A stretch of DNA of 64,000 nt from Rhipicephalus microplus (lineage: Eukaryota; Arthropoda; Arachnida; Ixodida; Ixodidae): contig NC_134710.1 of NCBI RefSeq assembly GCF_043290135.1, positions 318,144,616-318,208,615 of the forward strand. The letters are read 5' to 3'. Below are positions 1 to 11,075 of the stretch, in pieces. The notes beneath the pieces were generated by a model. The model made no database searches and was not told the DNA's origin. It saw only the letters and a program-made list of their open reading frames with translations. The position numbers and the translations under genes were made by a program. The stretch's first letter is position 1, and each line of letters begins with the position of its first letter.

Positions 1-2055
1 TCGCGTCTGCACAAAAGAGAATTAATTCAAAGCCGGTCAGCAGGAAACGATAAAAAAGCGTTTTATTAGCGGGCTAAGCCTTGCTGCTGTGCAGCAGCCA
101 CATTGTGTCCCAGCATATACTCTAGCCGCACTGCGTTTCTGCAATTTTGTTAATAGCCGCTGCTGGTAATTGAAATCTTGTGTAACTATGCTGGCAAAAG
201 CAACCAGCAGGCCTAGCCTGTCCCATAATGCTGATCGGAATAGTCACACAACGCACACGCACCTCCCCCCCTCGCCGCAAGGTATGGATATTACGAACTT
301 CGGATAAAACGGACTTATTTTGCCGGATTATTATGGTCCGTTGTAACGAGAGTAGACTGTATTGGTGAACCTGACGTACTGACGCCCGCACGAGCGCGTA
401 CAAGACGTACTGACGCCCGCACAGTCGAGTACCTTAGCCACCTTAACCACAAGGGGGGGGGGGGGGCACACAAACAGGCTTTCTCAGCAGACATCTATAA
501 AAACAACTTCAAGGCTACCAGTCAAACTCTGCCACAACAAACACCACCACAATGAAGACCTTTTTATTCCCCATCCAGTGCCCATAAAAAACAACTAAAA
601 AATGCCTCATCACAATGAATAACTTTTCAGCATACTTCTACTTCAATAAAGTTTTACAAGGGCTACTAGATAAGAAAAGGCCCTGGCAAAGCATTGCTAT
701 CAAATTCTGCTGGAAACTCGAACCCTGCTCATTGGCTCGTGACTACCAAAGCCGCGCCGCTGCTATGCATGACCCATGGTCTATGTCCGAGACTCATCTT
801 AGTGCAATACAGCCTCATCAAGGCTTCAGCACTGTCCGCAGAAAACAATGCGAAAAATGCCCCATTACAACAAATAATTTCTTAGAATACTTCTGCTTCA
901 ACAAATTTTTCACAAGAGCCACTAAATAAGGATCAGACAGAGGCATTTTTCAAGAACTCCCGCCAAGTTTCTGAAATTGTGCTCAAAACAAAACTACTGC
1001 TCGTCCTTGCTAGTCCTGTGATCATCGATGACAACCATGGCGTTCTGAAACCAAATGCACAGCCAGCGCGTAAGTAATCCAAGTGAAGCTACAGTCTGAC
1101 AGAACTGCTGCAAACAACACCATGGTAGACGCGATCATACAAAGCTATGCCAGTCTTGAAGGGGCTCTAAAACACTTTACCAAGTAGCCATATAATGGCT
1201 TCATTTAAATAGATTATTGTCAAATGAATTGACAACCCCCAAAAGTTATAAAATCCATCAAGTATGGGTGTACAGGGATTTGTCGCGTGGTTGAAGTGTT
1301 TTTTCTTCACTTTGTACCAGCAAGTGTGCTGAAATCAACTTAGGAATGACGAGAGTGAAAGAAGATGCGTCTATTTGTCAGCATGTGTGACAGCGTTGAA
1401 GGTGACAGTGTTAGTGAGCTCGTTTCACAGAAATTTCAGCGTCAGTGTGGTTGGTTGTAAGCAAAAAATCAGCTGTGTGTGACTGAAAAATCAAGAAAGA
1501 TGCAAATAAAATACATAATAAAAAAGTCAAGCCTTTCTCCAAAGGCGAAGCAATAAACGCTATAGCAACAAATTGGAAGGTCACGCGCAGAATGGATAGC
1601 AGATCCAAACATGCCCTGCATTTCTCACGCACAAATAATGCACTAAATGTACTCACAGGTACAGATGAACGCGAATAAGCATCTCAGTAGTTACTTCGCT
1701 GTGTCAGAAAAGCGCGCTATTTTCACAAACGAAGACTGTGCAACGATTGCAGTGACCTTCGTGCACCCGGTAATTACACAAAAGAACCGTCCCGGCAAAA
1801 GCTTAAGGACAGCCAAGACATAAGATGTTCCCAACCGCGAGATAAGGGCGCGCAAATGTGCATTCAGGGGCTTTACAGCACCCCCACTTCTCTCCGCGAG
1901 GCAAAGTATGTGTGGGAGATGAGGGCGCGGGCCGCTGCAAGCTCATTGTGCCATCTTGCTGTTAATGCTGAAAACACTATAGTTCCCCTCCAAGATGCTC
2001 TTCACCAGAGGTAAGTGATAGATATAAATAGCTTCTGGTTTGCACGTTGAAGGAC
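1..2055. other. No gene recognised; poly-G tract and imperfect direct repeat
   Basis: I see no supportable gene here. The open frames are short and have no recognisable motifs. A 14-base G tract lies at 453-466. An imperfect direct repeat of about 62 bp occurs at 613-674 and 868-930 (both copies carry a caatgaataa/caacaaataa start and end in ctagataag/ctaaataag), so part of this stretch was locally duplicated. Confidence 0.5.
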
Positions 2056-2340
2056 GTGCTCCTCGGTAGCTCAGTGGTCAATGCCTTGCACTCCCGATGC
2101 AGAGGTTCCAAGTTCGATTCCTCGCGCTGGAATTTTTTCCTAGATTTTTTTTTCTTTCTTGCGTTTTCACAAATATATATACATATACAGTGAGTGACGT
2201 CGACGCCAATATCCAGCCGAAAGCGTCCATATAATTGCTATCACAATAAAAATTCTGGGTCTGAGTGGAGATCGAAACCGGGCTGTTTGCATGGCAAGCA
2301 GCTGCTCTACTACACAGCCACACCTCTGCTTGTGAATACA
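2056..2340. repeat. Composite repeat with convergent tRNA-like ends
   Basis: The left end (2059-2131, plus strand) has an A-box-like tagctcagtggt and a B box gttcgattcc. The right end (about 2250-2337, minus strand) has an A-box-like stretch and a B box ggtttcgatctcc. Between them are an AT-rich spacer and the stretch 2190-2250. Both ends look like tRNA-derived SINE heads pointing at each other. It could be two SINEs inserted face to face, or one composite repeat unit. A functional tRNA is unlikely because the acceptor stems do not pair well. Confidence 0.55.
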
Positions 2341-4240
2341 GTGAAAATGACTTCCTCTGCTTGAAAATGCAGTGAAAGTAACTTCCATGTTTTACAAATA
2401 CATGCGTCCTGTGTACATGCTTCACAATACAACATGAAATACTGCCACAATAATGCGTGGTACAAGCGTACATTGCCATCCGGCATCAAAACATGGGATT
2501 ATCATAATGACTTCATATAAAGCCAGTCACCCACTACAAAAGACACACATGCTACACTTTAAGGCTAAGCAGTGGGTACATAGCAAGTTTGAAAAGATTT
2601 CATAAACTATGTGTTTAAGTACACTCTAGAAAGAGAATATTGCTATCACATTGAACTCTTAAAGGCAAAGCTTAAAAGGACCGACAACAGATTTTTTTCA
2701 ACCCAGTATTTTCCGGTGTGACTGAAAGCTTACCGGTAGCTTCGCAGTGTTCTCAGCTGCAGTAGTTAGTCCCAAAAGCACTTAGTTATTTTATAAGCAG
2801 TATTTTTCGATTTGAAAGGCTCTGAACACTGACATGCTTTTTTGTTCAGCAACACTGAGAATCGACAGCCATGCCGGTTGCCCTTCTAAAGACTTGTGCA
2901 TGCTGTCATTTTTCTGCTTTTGCAGGAGTTCCTGTACCTATGCTTAACTATATTCATTCTGAACTTTACAACTTCTTTTGAAAATAACAAGCTGTTACAA
3001 TGAGGCTATGTGGCTTTATACAGCTTCTCTGTATTTGTACCACGTTGCGTGTGCCTGCACCCAAGGTTGATGCGCCTGTGTCGTGGATGGCTTGTCCCGT
3101 CATCAATACTCCCTCGACACACGAGCCAAGTCAAGTCACCCGAAATGTCACTGCGTGTCATTTCTGAGACAAAGTGTAGAAGGTAAAAAAAATCTTAGCG
3201 ACCTGGAAACTGCATGCACGGTTTCATGAGCAAGTAGAAAAATTGCTCAAGATGCGCTGACGACCACAGGATCATTACGTCATGAGAAGGCAGCGCCACT
3301 TTATTGCACACTATTAATGCATGCTTATAAGTACATATATATGGAATAATAACGTTCATTACAAAGAAGCAAACAACATTTCAATACTAACAAAGAAATT
3401 GTTCACCACGTACACTAGTTTACAGTCACGTAGCAGGGTAGCTCGGATAATTAAAGTTTCTGCAATGAGGTGGCACCACAGGTTATTTTTGAGATTTTGA
3501 ATGAAGAAATAAAAATATAACTCCACTTTTCCCAGGAAAAATAGGGTTGGTTTGAGTCACTGTAAGGAACGAGCTTTCCATTCGTGCGGTCATCTCATTT
3601 AATGTTCTCGGCAGCTGTCGGCCCTTGTAAGGGTCCCCCAATTTTTGTCCCTTTCTTGTGTTTCCATCCGAACAATGACACAATATGCACATTTATTTAT
3701 TGTGATGCTACACATTTTCAGCGCTTTCTATAAATGTTCGACTGAGCTATTGATTGCATTCAGTCCCTTCTGACTGCCTGTATGCTGCCAGCACTTTCTT
3801 TTAAAGTAACTTTGCTAACTACAATAATTACATTTGTACTCTCCAAGTCAGCAACTTTTAAGCCGTGTGATGTTAACCCCCATGAAAGCACAACAGGAAG
3901 TCTTGTTTCGATAGCTGTCTTTGTCATTGTTTCCTCAACCCAGAACATCCAATTCTAGTTCCGTGTGCCTTTATGATCGGCCTCGTTGCATCTTTAATCT
4001 CATTTGCAGAGTCTGTGTAGAGGCTAGTTCAATGATTTAAAATGGTTTTACATCCATCTTCAAATGTCAGCTTTTCAGCGAGACAAAGATCTCATGCTGT
4101 ATCAGCAAAATGTAGCCTGGTACTATCCCCAGGCGTTTCCATTGACCTGCCGTTGGGGTGGGTGCCTAACCGAGTCTTGAGTGCTGCAACCATAAGGCAG
4201 GAAACTAAATACAGCTCACTCAGCCTCAATATATTCTTCG
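2341..4240. other. No gene recognised
   Basis: AT-rich sequence without a supportable gene. Two minus-strand open frames (3483-3692 and 3760-3948) have fairly protein-like composition but no recognised motif and no convincing splice sites, so I do not call them as exons. Confidence 0.4.
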
Positions 4241-4242
4241 CT

Positions 4243-4655
4243 TAGGACACACTCGGACTCGGACTCCGGAGAATTTCGATAACGCAGACTTACTTTGAAC
4301 TCACTTCGGTTCGGACTTCCCGGAATTTCGCTAAAGGAGACTCACTCGAAACTCAGCTAGACTCACTCAGATTTGCCAAAATTTTCCTCAGAAGGACCAC
4401 TCAAACTCACACTCACCAAAATATAAGTCAGATGGATGCACTCAACCTCAAAAAAATAAAGTTTCCTCAAACAAGCTCACCTGAACTTAGACTCATTAAA
4501 ATATAAGTCAGCCAGACTCATGTGGACTCACCAAAATATAACGAAAATATAACTCAGCCGGAATCAGAGTCACCAAAATTTTCCTGAAGCAAGCTCACTC
4601 GGACTCAAAAACTCACTAAACTTTTTCCTCAACCAGACTAACTCGAACTAAAACC
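4243..4655 (+). repeat. Degenerate minisatellite, about 43 bp unit, block 1
   Basis: Irregular tandem repeats built from gactcactcggactca followed by ccaaaattttcctcaa. Spacing is roughly 40-45 bp and units are heavily diverged. The same unit appears in reverse orientation at 8108-8412 and again in this orientation at 56899-57010 and 57436-57590, so it is a dispersed satellite-like family. Confidence 0.75.
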
Positions 4656-4726
4656 AACAATGATATGGCCCCGCTCATACAATAAATGTTAAAGGGGCAT
4701 TATAAAAAAGCTTATGCAGAATAAGA

Positions 4727-4981
4727 CAGAGGTGGATCTAGCCACTCATTTTACGGGGGGGGGGGGGGCAGTCACTTGAAGTAAGAGTGAAGAGGGGAGC
4801 AGAGTCGTTACTTTCTTGTTTTACTAGCCCGAAAAACCCTATTATAACATAAATACTATTAATGTGTGCTCACAGTGTTCCGACTCATTTGTTTTAATGG
4901 GTGATAGAAGGTGGATGGCAAGGAATGGAGAGGGCCAGTGCGTTCACCCCTACCGCCCCCCTCCCTCTGGATCCGCCTCTG
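4727..4981. mobile_element. hAT-like MITE
   Basis: A 255 bp unit with terminal inverted repeats: left CAGAGGTGGATCTAG, right (reverse complement) CAGAGGCGGATCCAG. It is flanked by imperfect 8 bp duplications GAATAAGA and AAGTAAGA (6 of 8 match), the size expected for hAT elements. It has no coding capacity and contains a long G tract just inside the left end. The family name is inferred from TIR style and TSD length. Confidence 0.55.
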
Positions 4982-5564
4982 AAGTAAGACAAGTAAAGGG
5001 TTTACAAGGGCCAGGCCAACTTCAAAATAAATATACCATAGCTTTCAACATGAAAAAATATTTCCGGTGCACCCCAATGTCTATATACTAAAGAACATTT
5101 CAACCTTGTATGCAATTTTTGCAATACTAAGAATGTTTTCTTTAAAAATAAGATTGGGTCTAGGAACCTTCAAAGTAAATTAGGTTTGCATTTCCAAACT
5201 ACACCACATGCGCTGTGGTGCATGCGCCAATTGTTTTCAGTGGGCGATTACATGCGAGCATTTTAGGCAGACGCAACTAATTGAAGTCCTTTCTTACGCT
5301 TTGCCAGTTCAAGGTCTGATCATGCTACTTCTTGTGAACAAAGAAAACTTCACAGCGTAATGATGCTTTTCTCAAACGTTCATGAAGCTGCCAATAGGTT
5401 TTGCGGTCCATTGACCGCTCATTGACGGTGCAAAAAATAATAATAAGAGGCGACTATCATTTACAGCATCGAGCTCACAATTCATGATACATTGTGGAAG
5501 CATGACCTCATTGGTTGCGTGGATATGCCTCGCTACAGTTTTAACATAATGCCTTCCACGGTAT
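4982..5564. other. No gene recognised
   Basis: AT-rich sequence with no supportable coding region or repeat. Confidence 0.4.
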
Positions 5565-5757
5565 TCTAAGGGTTATGGCGCTTGACTACAGACTCGAAAT
5601 ATCACGGGAAATGAATCCCAGCCGTATTTTCAATAGAGGCCAAAATACTTGAGGCATGCTTACTTATAATAGGGTGCATGTAATGAACATACGGAAGCCG
5701 AAATTTCCAGAGCCATCCGCATAATGGCATCATAGTTTTGGGACGTTAAACGCAAAG
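5565..5757 (+). mobile_element. Old tRNA-headed SINE copy
   Basis: A strongly diverged plus-strand copy of the tick SINE. The matches are aaatgaatcccagccg (B-box region), gccgaaatttccagagcc and ttttgggacgttaaacg near the 3' end. The middle segment differs from the younger copies, so it is either an old copy or another subfamily. Tail and TSD are not recognisable. Confidence 0.55.
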
Positions 5758-5765
5758 AATTTACA

Positions 5766-5830
5766 TACAGTGAAAGCTCGAGCTTAACTCAAACTCAGTT
5801 AATTTGAACTTACAGTTAATTCCGATTGAC
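5766..5830 (+). mobile_element. Possible Tigger-type terminal inverted repeat relic
   Basis: The stretch beginning cagtgaaagctcgagcttaa resembles the Tigger/pogo-type end seen at 58019 (gtaaaagctcgttaactc). Only one end is visible, so the call is tentative. Confidence 0.3.
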
Positions 5831-6914
5831 ACGTTTGGCAACTTTACCCTTTTATGGGTTAAAAGTGCCGTCCCCCAGAAACACCTTCAAAATGATTCAT
5901 GCTGCACACATGCATAATCATTTGTATGTTTAAAAAACGGGCCTTTTTCAATCCTTTGTTGTTTGACGCACGCTGCGACATTGTGGAAACATGTAGAAAT
6001 ATTTTCTAGAGCCAATGTCTCTCTTTATCATTTTTTAATGTTCTCTTTTACAACAGGGCACCGGCTGTTGCTTGCGCATAAAGTCTCGTATGGGCACACC
6101 ACAGCTACTTTCAGTTTTATGCTTTCAGAGTTTCCCACTTCCTGCACCCGCAAAACGGATTTTTGTGTCGCTTTGAATCAAGAGTTTTGTATTACTTGTA
6201 ACTTGACACGTTACAGGCAATCAATTACTAGTGATCAGTTACATTTTCTTGTAATTTTGTAACATAATTGATTGCCTAGTGTTCCAGGTTATTCATTTAC
6301 AGTTTCTTGCAATTATTTATTGGTCATCAATCAGTGTTTTTTTCTTAAAACCAAGTTTTAACCATACAAAAAAATCTGAATGATATAATCCACATAATAG
6401 ATCACAACCACAAGGCATCATAAACAACCAGTATGGAGAAACACAGCATTACTCGGGCAACTATCTTCGTATAGAGTTGAAATGTGCTCAGTATTTCAAA
6501 TACGATAAGTATTTTTGTTTGATTCGCCACATGTCAATGCCTTGTTTATTTTGATAATACCACAAAACACACTATTGTTAAGGGCTACCTGTGACTAAAC
6601 AAATAACCCAAGAAAAGTAGCACAGCATTGCACAGATCACGTACAGAAATGTAGAAATGCGTGTACAAGATCACAGTGGGAAATACACTGGTGATGTATT
6701 GCAGTGCAAGGTTATCTTAGAAGTTTTATGGTCGCATCTCCTATGCGACGAACACTTTTCTTGAACGCCTGCCTCAGAATGGAAGTGCGTGCCACTAGAG
6801 CACAGCAGTTTGGCTTTGCAAAGAAGTGCACCTTTTGCAGCTGCTGTCAAGATGGGCTTCGAAGTGCGCACAGCTCTGATATTGCATACTTGCCAATTCG
6901 TATCAGCACAGTGG
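5831..6914. other. No gene recognised
   Basis: AT-rich DNA. A short plus-strand open frame at 6704-6958 contains several cysteines but no family motif, and its 3' part is the 118 bp repeat described next. I would not call it a gene. Confidence 0.4.
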
Positions 6915-7032
6915 CGTCCGCTGACCATTCGACGCTGGCTGATGAAAGAAACGACTAGCCTCTCCGCGATTTCTTTTTAATCAGAGACACTGATATAACA
7001 GAAAAATGGGCATAAGAGGCATCAGTGTGCCT
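6915..7032. repeat. 118 bp exact duplicate, copy 1
   Basis: These 118 bases are identical, without gaps, to 10958-11075, where they interrupt a LINE open frame. The flanks of the two copies are unrelated. There are no inverted ends, tail or TSD. This copy is continuous with its surroundings and may be the donor. Confidence 0.9.
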
Positions 7033-8107
7033 ACTGTAAAGTACCGGTGGATAAGAAAATGCATATGAGGTACCCTGATTATAAACGACATCTTATATCA
7101 ATGACAAAAACGGCTGTCCGGAGCATGCCTCTTATAAAGTGATTTAAGTGTACCTGTAGAAAGACAACCCTTCGAAAAAAGATCACGTATTAAAGAGCAC
7201 TTTTCACATAAACTCTTGTGCCATCATCATCGGTTGTGAGTGAAACATCAGCGTTGTCTGCAAACAAGGAAACTGAAATAGATTCAAATAAACAAGAAAA
7301 TAACATTCAGTTTGAGTGGAAATCAAACCAGAGCTTCCGCACAGCAAGCAGCTGTTCTACTAAAGAATCATGCCAGTGTTTGAAACCGATAAAAAAAAAG
7401 CATTGCTGTTCCCTCACTCATAGGAATCAGCGTAACACGAAAGGGAAATGTGTCATCACAAATGTAGTTGCGCATTTGTAGTGCATTTATATATCGAGCT
7501 AGTACAATGTCTTTTGGTGTTTGGCAACTTTAACCCCGTTTGACGTGGATGCTTCACGTTGGCCGCTACAGTGGTACATCGCTATCTCAACAGCTGACAG
7601 CCATGACCCACGACTTAGCCCTAGTGGTAGCTGTAGTTAAGATATACCGGGATGCAGCCTATCCTGAACCCTCACAAGGATGTTATAAAGAAGTCACTGT
7701 TTTGCTGCAAGGGTGAAGCAATGTATGCCATAGCTAGCACAGTGCTGAAGCACAAAGGACACACCCAAAGAACACACAGGACATGTGCGAACTAGCAACT
7801 GTCACAGCTCAACACTTCAAGCTTGCTCCTACAACACAAGGAAGGACACACGAAACAAGTGCACAAGTGCAAAGTGCACAAGACGGGGCGCGAGCTAACA
7901 ACCGTTGCAGTTGCTACTTCTTAATGTTTGAATAGTGCGCTTCTTTCACAAACGTGGCCGCTGCAGTGAATGAAGTAACTTTCATGCATTCTGCAACTTC
8001 CAAGCAAACCTTGCGGTGAAAGCACTAGACATTTCTACTTCTAGTATAAGTGCGTCGTACAGGCAACCACACCTTGTAGGGCAAAGTACAAATGCTATAG
8101 GTAGGAA
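7033..8107. repeat. tRNA-like SINE relic; otherwise no gene
   Basis: At 7295-7372 a minus-strand relic resembles the right-hand tRNA-like head at 2250-2337: shared gagtggaaatcaaacc, cagcaagcagctgttctact. No poly-A tail or TSD is visible. The rest of this stretch has no supportable feature. Confidence 0.4.
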
Positions 8108-8412
8108 GTCTGCAAACTCACTTATGAGTGGACTCACTCAGACTCGAATTGAGGCACGAGTCTGAGTGAGTTCGCTCGAGAAACATTTAGGCGAGTTCCG
8201 AGTCTGGGCGAGTACGTACGAGGAAAATTTCGAATAGTCCGAGTCTGAGCAAGTCTAGTTAACGAAAATTTTAGAGTTTGAATTAGAGTGAGTTTGGTCG
8301 GAGAGAAATTTCGAGAGTCTGAGTCCAAATGAGTTTGCTTTTGCAAAATTTTGGTGAGTCTGAGTCCAAGTGAGTCCTGAGAAAAAAATGTATTGAGTGA
8401 GTCTCAGTGAGC
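8108..8412 (-). repeat. Degenerate minisatellite, block 2 (inverted)
   Basis: The same gactcactcggactca / ccaaaattttc unit as at 4243-4655, here read on the minus strand (gagtctgagtgagt on the plus strand). Units are irregular and strongly diverged. Confidence 0.7.
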
Positions 8413-9004
8413 TCTTTTTTTTTGCCTATCTAGAGATAGAAGGCGCGCACATATCGGGACGACCTCTAAAGTGTGCCGTTTGTCAAAATATTGTGTGAAC
8501 AACAAAGAGCGCCACTATCATCATTAGGTTGAGAGCAGTATGTTCGAAAAAAAGAAGAGGTGGACGGGTGGGCTTCGCTATGGGGACGGCAGCTCGTCCT
8601 TTTCTCTACATTTTGGTGCCATGAAACCCAGGAGGAAGGACCCTCGGAGATGAGACGGAGCCGACTTCACGAATTTCGACCGCCGTCGTAGCCTCGAGGA
8701 CTTTTGTGAAGCCACCGTAGGTAAAGCTGTTGTGTGAGGCCTAACCACCGCTGAGACCTGGGAGCGCGACTCCGGTTGCAACCGAGACCACTAGGAGCCC
8801 CCATTGTGTGACGTGAGTACAGGCATCATCTGGAGGTTTGCGAGAGCCCTCACTTCTACTTCGACTCCATCCTGACTCGCCCTTCTCGACGACGGCCCGA
8901 TATTCACAAGTCAAGGCAGTCCATAGGTCAATGACGTACATCTTGACAGTGCAGCCCCGTGAGTTCATGTATGTCATGTAACATGAGTACATGTCACATG
9001 TAAC

Positions 9005-9361
9005 ATGACTACATCCTCTACTTCCTTATTGATTCTCAAAAGAATCAATAAGGAAGTAGAGGATGTAGTTGACATCGATAATTTGGAAGCTGAGATGGAG
9101 GAGGCGAAATTTTATGAGCGCCAGATCATTCTAGCGAAAGTCAGAACCGAATATAAAATCGCCGACGCAATAAAGGCACGGCAGGCTCGTTTGAAGACAA
9201 GACTACAGATTAAAATGAAAGCAGAAAAAAAGGCGCTCTCTGCGTCTGCGTCACCGCCATCCAGCCAAGGCATATTGGACAACAATCTTGTAGCACAGAT
9301 GCCAGTCGAGTCAGCCTCAGGACATATTCTTGAGTGTGGTAACAGCCAGGACCTTAACTAA
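9005..9361 (+). pseudogene. Gag-like fragment (BEL/Pao type, tentative)
   Basis: A 118-residue frame rich in charged helical sequence. The segment IDNLEAEMEEAKFYERQI is followed by a basic Lys/Arg-rich helix, like the coiled N-terminal region of BEL/Pao Gag proteins, which assemble the particle. The first codons lie in a perfect palindrome (9008-9069), so the apparent start is probably not original and the frame has lost its N-terminus. No zinc knuckle follows. It sits downstream of a shared LTR-element leader, which supports the call. It could also be another coiled-coil fragment. Confidence 0.4.
9008..9069. repeat. Perfect 29 bp palindrome, 4-base loop
   Basis: The left arm 9008-9036 and right arm 9041-9069 are exact reverse complements separated by caaa. 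The arms contain ctacttccttattgattct and its complement. Such a snap-back inverted duplication is not a feature of Gag genes and probably arose by template switching. Confidence 0.95.
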
Positions 9362-9440
9362 AGTAACGACCATCGAAGGGGCCTGCACAGAACAACCCCT
9401 TCTTACAAAGATCTAGCCTCCGCCTGTAGAACTCTCGTCA

Positions 9441-9701
9441 GTGTGCAATACCCATGAGCCTGTTGTCAATACACCTAGAAAGACTCTGGTGTTTGAGGTG
9501 GAAGGTATTTTCATAATTGAAAAGGGGGAAGACTTTGTAGACCCAAAGGGCCATTCACGAGATTTTAATAATGTATCCAAGCGAAAGGTGGCAGACTCAG
9601 AGGTTACAAAGCCCTCATCAGCCTGCGTTCAAGTGCCCAACGGAGGAAAAGAAAGGCCAGCTCACAAAGCGAGAAGAAACAGAAGAAAGGAAAGGCCATG
9701 A
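9441..9701 (+). other. Unrecognised open frame in LTR remnant
   Basis: An 86-residue open frame with a basic C-terminus (KARRNRRKERP). I do not recognise it. It lies between the gag-like fragment and the second leader copy, so it is probably decayed retroelement sequence, but a host fragment cannot be excluded. Confidence 0.2.
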
Positions 9702-10145
9702 TGACACAAAAGCAAGCCTCTTAGATCACTGAAAGCTTCAGCTCTTCGAGAAAGCTGCAGAAGCCAATATTCAAAGGAATGTGCATGGCACATACTTCAG
9801 CGAATTTGCGAAATTCCCGCACAGTGTCACAGCGGCGAATGGGACGGACCAGATGAAGACGGAGCCGGAAAACCGAGGCCTACAAGGTAAATGCCGCAAG
9901 CAAGAGAAGGCCAAGAAAAAGGTTCCTCAGAAATAGCTTCCCAAGATCCTGCTAGAAGATTCTAATCTGTGAGCTTTCATGTCAAGGAAACCTGCTCAGC
10001 GAGAACACAGGTGCATTGATTGCAATGCACTCAATAGCACAAATGTGGCACAAGCGCCCAAAACACCGCTGGAAGATCAAGCGCAGGAGACTCGGATGAC
10101 ACACTACTAGGACTGACGTGGAACTGTTACTAGTATTGAAGTACA

Positions 10146-10346
10146 TTTCGTACTCGGAACTCATGTGAGCATCGAGTTTTCTTTGTCGTCCGGCGCCAAT
10201 GTGGGGGCCCGGAGAATGTTAAATATTGTGTGAATATTCACGAACATTTTGTACTCGAAACTCATGTGAGCGTTGAGTTTTTTTGTCGTCAGGCGCCAAT
10301 GTGGGGGCCTGGAGGATGTTAAATATTGTGTGAACGACAAAGAGTG
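10146..10346 (+). repeat. Tandemly duplicated LTR end plus primer-binding site (101 bp period)
   Basis: The stretch starting at ttcgtactcggaactcatg, running through ggcgccaatgtgggggcc to tgttaaatattgtgtgaa, occurs twice with a period of 101 bp (tcatgtgag at 10161 and 10262). The ggcgcc segments at 10193 and 10293 look like primer-binding sites directly after an LTR end. Duplicated LTR/leader junctions can arise by unequal recombination or aberrant reverse transcription. Confidence 0.75.
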
Positions 10347-10524
10347 CCACTATCATCATTATTTATTTTTTATGCAATACTGCAGGCCACAAATGGGCCC
10401 AAGCAGGAGGGGGGGGTGTTACAGAGCCGTTAGAACAAAAATATACAATCTTTAGCGAGGTAAAAACAATAAACAGGACAATAAAAAATATTTGGAAAAC
10501 ACTGTAAAATATTAATACAAAATT

Positions 10525-10957
10525 TTACAAGTCAAACATTTGATCAATAGATTTCAGCACATTGTCAGATGAAAGAATTTCATGCGGGAGGTTATTCCAG
10601 TCGGTTATAGTGCGGGGAAAAAAAGAATACTTAAAATTGTTAGTGCGCACCGTGATTGGCGAGAACTTTGCAGAATGGTAATTCCTGGCGGGACGCGATG
10701 ATATAGGAGTCGGGAAGGCCGATGTTTCGAGTCTGATATTCCCGTGTGATAATTGGAAAAGAAATTTTAGCCTATTCATTTTGCGTCGAGATTCCAAAGT
10801 AGGGATTTTATTCATCTGCATTAGTTCTTTCGGGGAGTCATAACGGCGGTATCGGTTGTAAATGAAGCGGACGGCTAATCTTTGGATTTTTTCGAGATTG
10901 TCAATGTCTTTTGTAGTATGTGGATCCCAGACTATGCATGCGTATTCAAAACATGGT
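10525..10957 (-). pseudogene. LINE ORF2, C-terminal part of reverse transcriptase protein
   Basis: Encodes the conserved region after the RT domain, beginning RPCFEYACIVWDPHT and continuing with an Arg/Lys-rich helix (QRLAVRFIYNRYRR) and the motif RTITDWNNLP near the end, typical of CR1/Jockey-type ORF2 C-termini. Upstream it is separated from the rest of ORF2 by the 118 bp inserted block, which also supplies a false Met start. The natural stop is close to 10525. Confidence 0.75.
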
Positions 10958-11075
10958 CGTCCGCTGACCATTCGACGCTGGCTGATGAAAGAAACGACTA
11001 GCCTCTCCGCGATTTCTTTTTAATCAGAGACACTGATATAACAGAAAAATGGGCATAAGAGGCATCAGTGTGCCT
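10958..11075. repeat. 118 bp exact duplicate, copy 2, inserted in LINE ORF2
   Basis: Identical to 6915-7032. The LINE frame reads ...LLAYNT on one side and RPCFEYA on the other, where related proteins have only two or three residues between these motifs. So it is a clean insertion with almost no loss of LINE sequence. No TSD or element ends are visible. Confidence 0.9.

Larger units (their letters stand above)
8488..10360 (+). mobile_element. BEL/Pao-like LTR retrotransposon remnant
   Basis: A leader begins near 8490 with tattgtgtgaacaacaaaga and cactatcatcattaggttga. A gag-like frame follows at 9005-9361, then undetermined sequence. The same leader start recurs at 10321-10360 after a primer-binding-site-like ggcgccaatgtgggggcc. 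So two overlapping leader copies are present, as expected from two head-to-tail elements or from an element plus a displaced end. No intact LTR pair, reverse transcriptase or integrase was found. The BEL/Pao assignment rests on the Gag fragment and is tentative. Confidence 0.45.

Noticed and set aside
1411..1656. Minus-strand hydrophobic frame as a small membrane protein
   Set aside because: No start context, no splice signals and no recognisable family; composition fits AT-rich noise.
2059..2131. Functional tRNA gene
   Set aside because: A and B boxes are present, but the acceptor stem does not pair and the segment is part of a repeat with a second tRNA-like end.
3483..3948. Two neighbouring minus-strand frames as exons
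   Set aside because: Plausible composition, but no consensus splice sites or domain; kept only as a remark in the gap entry.
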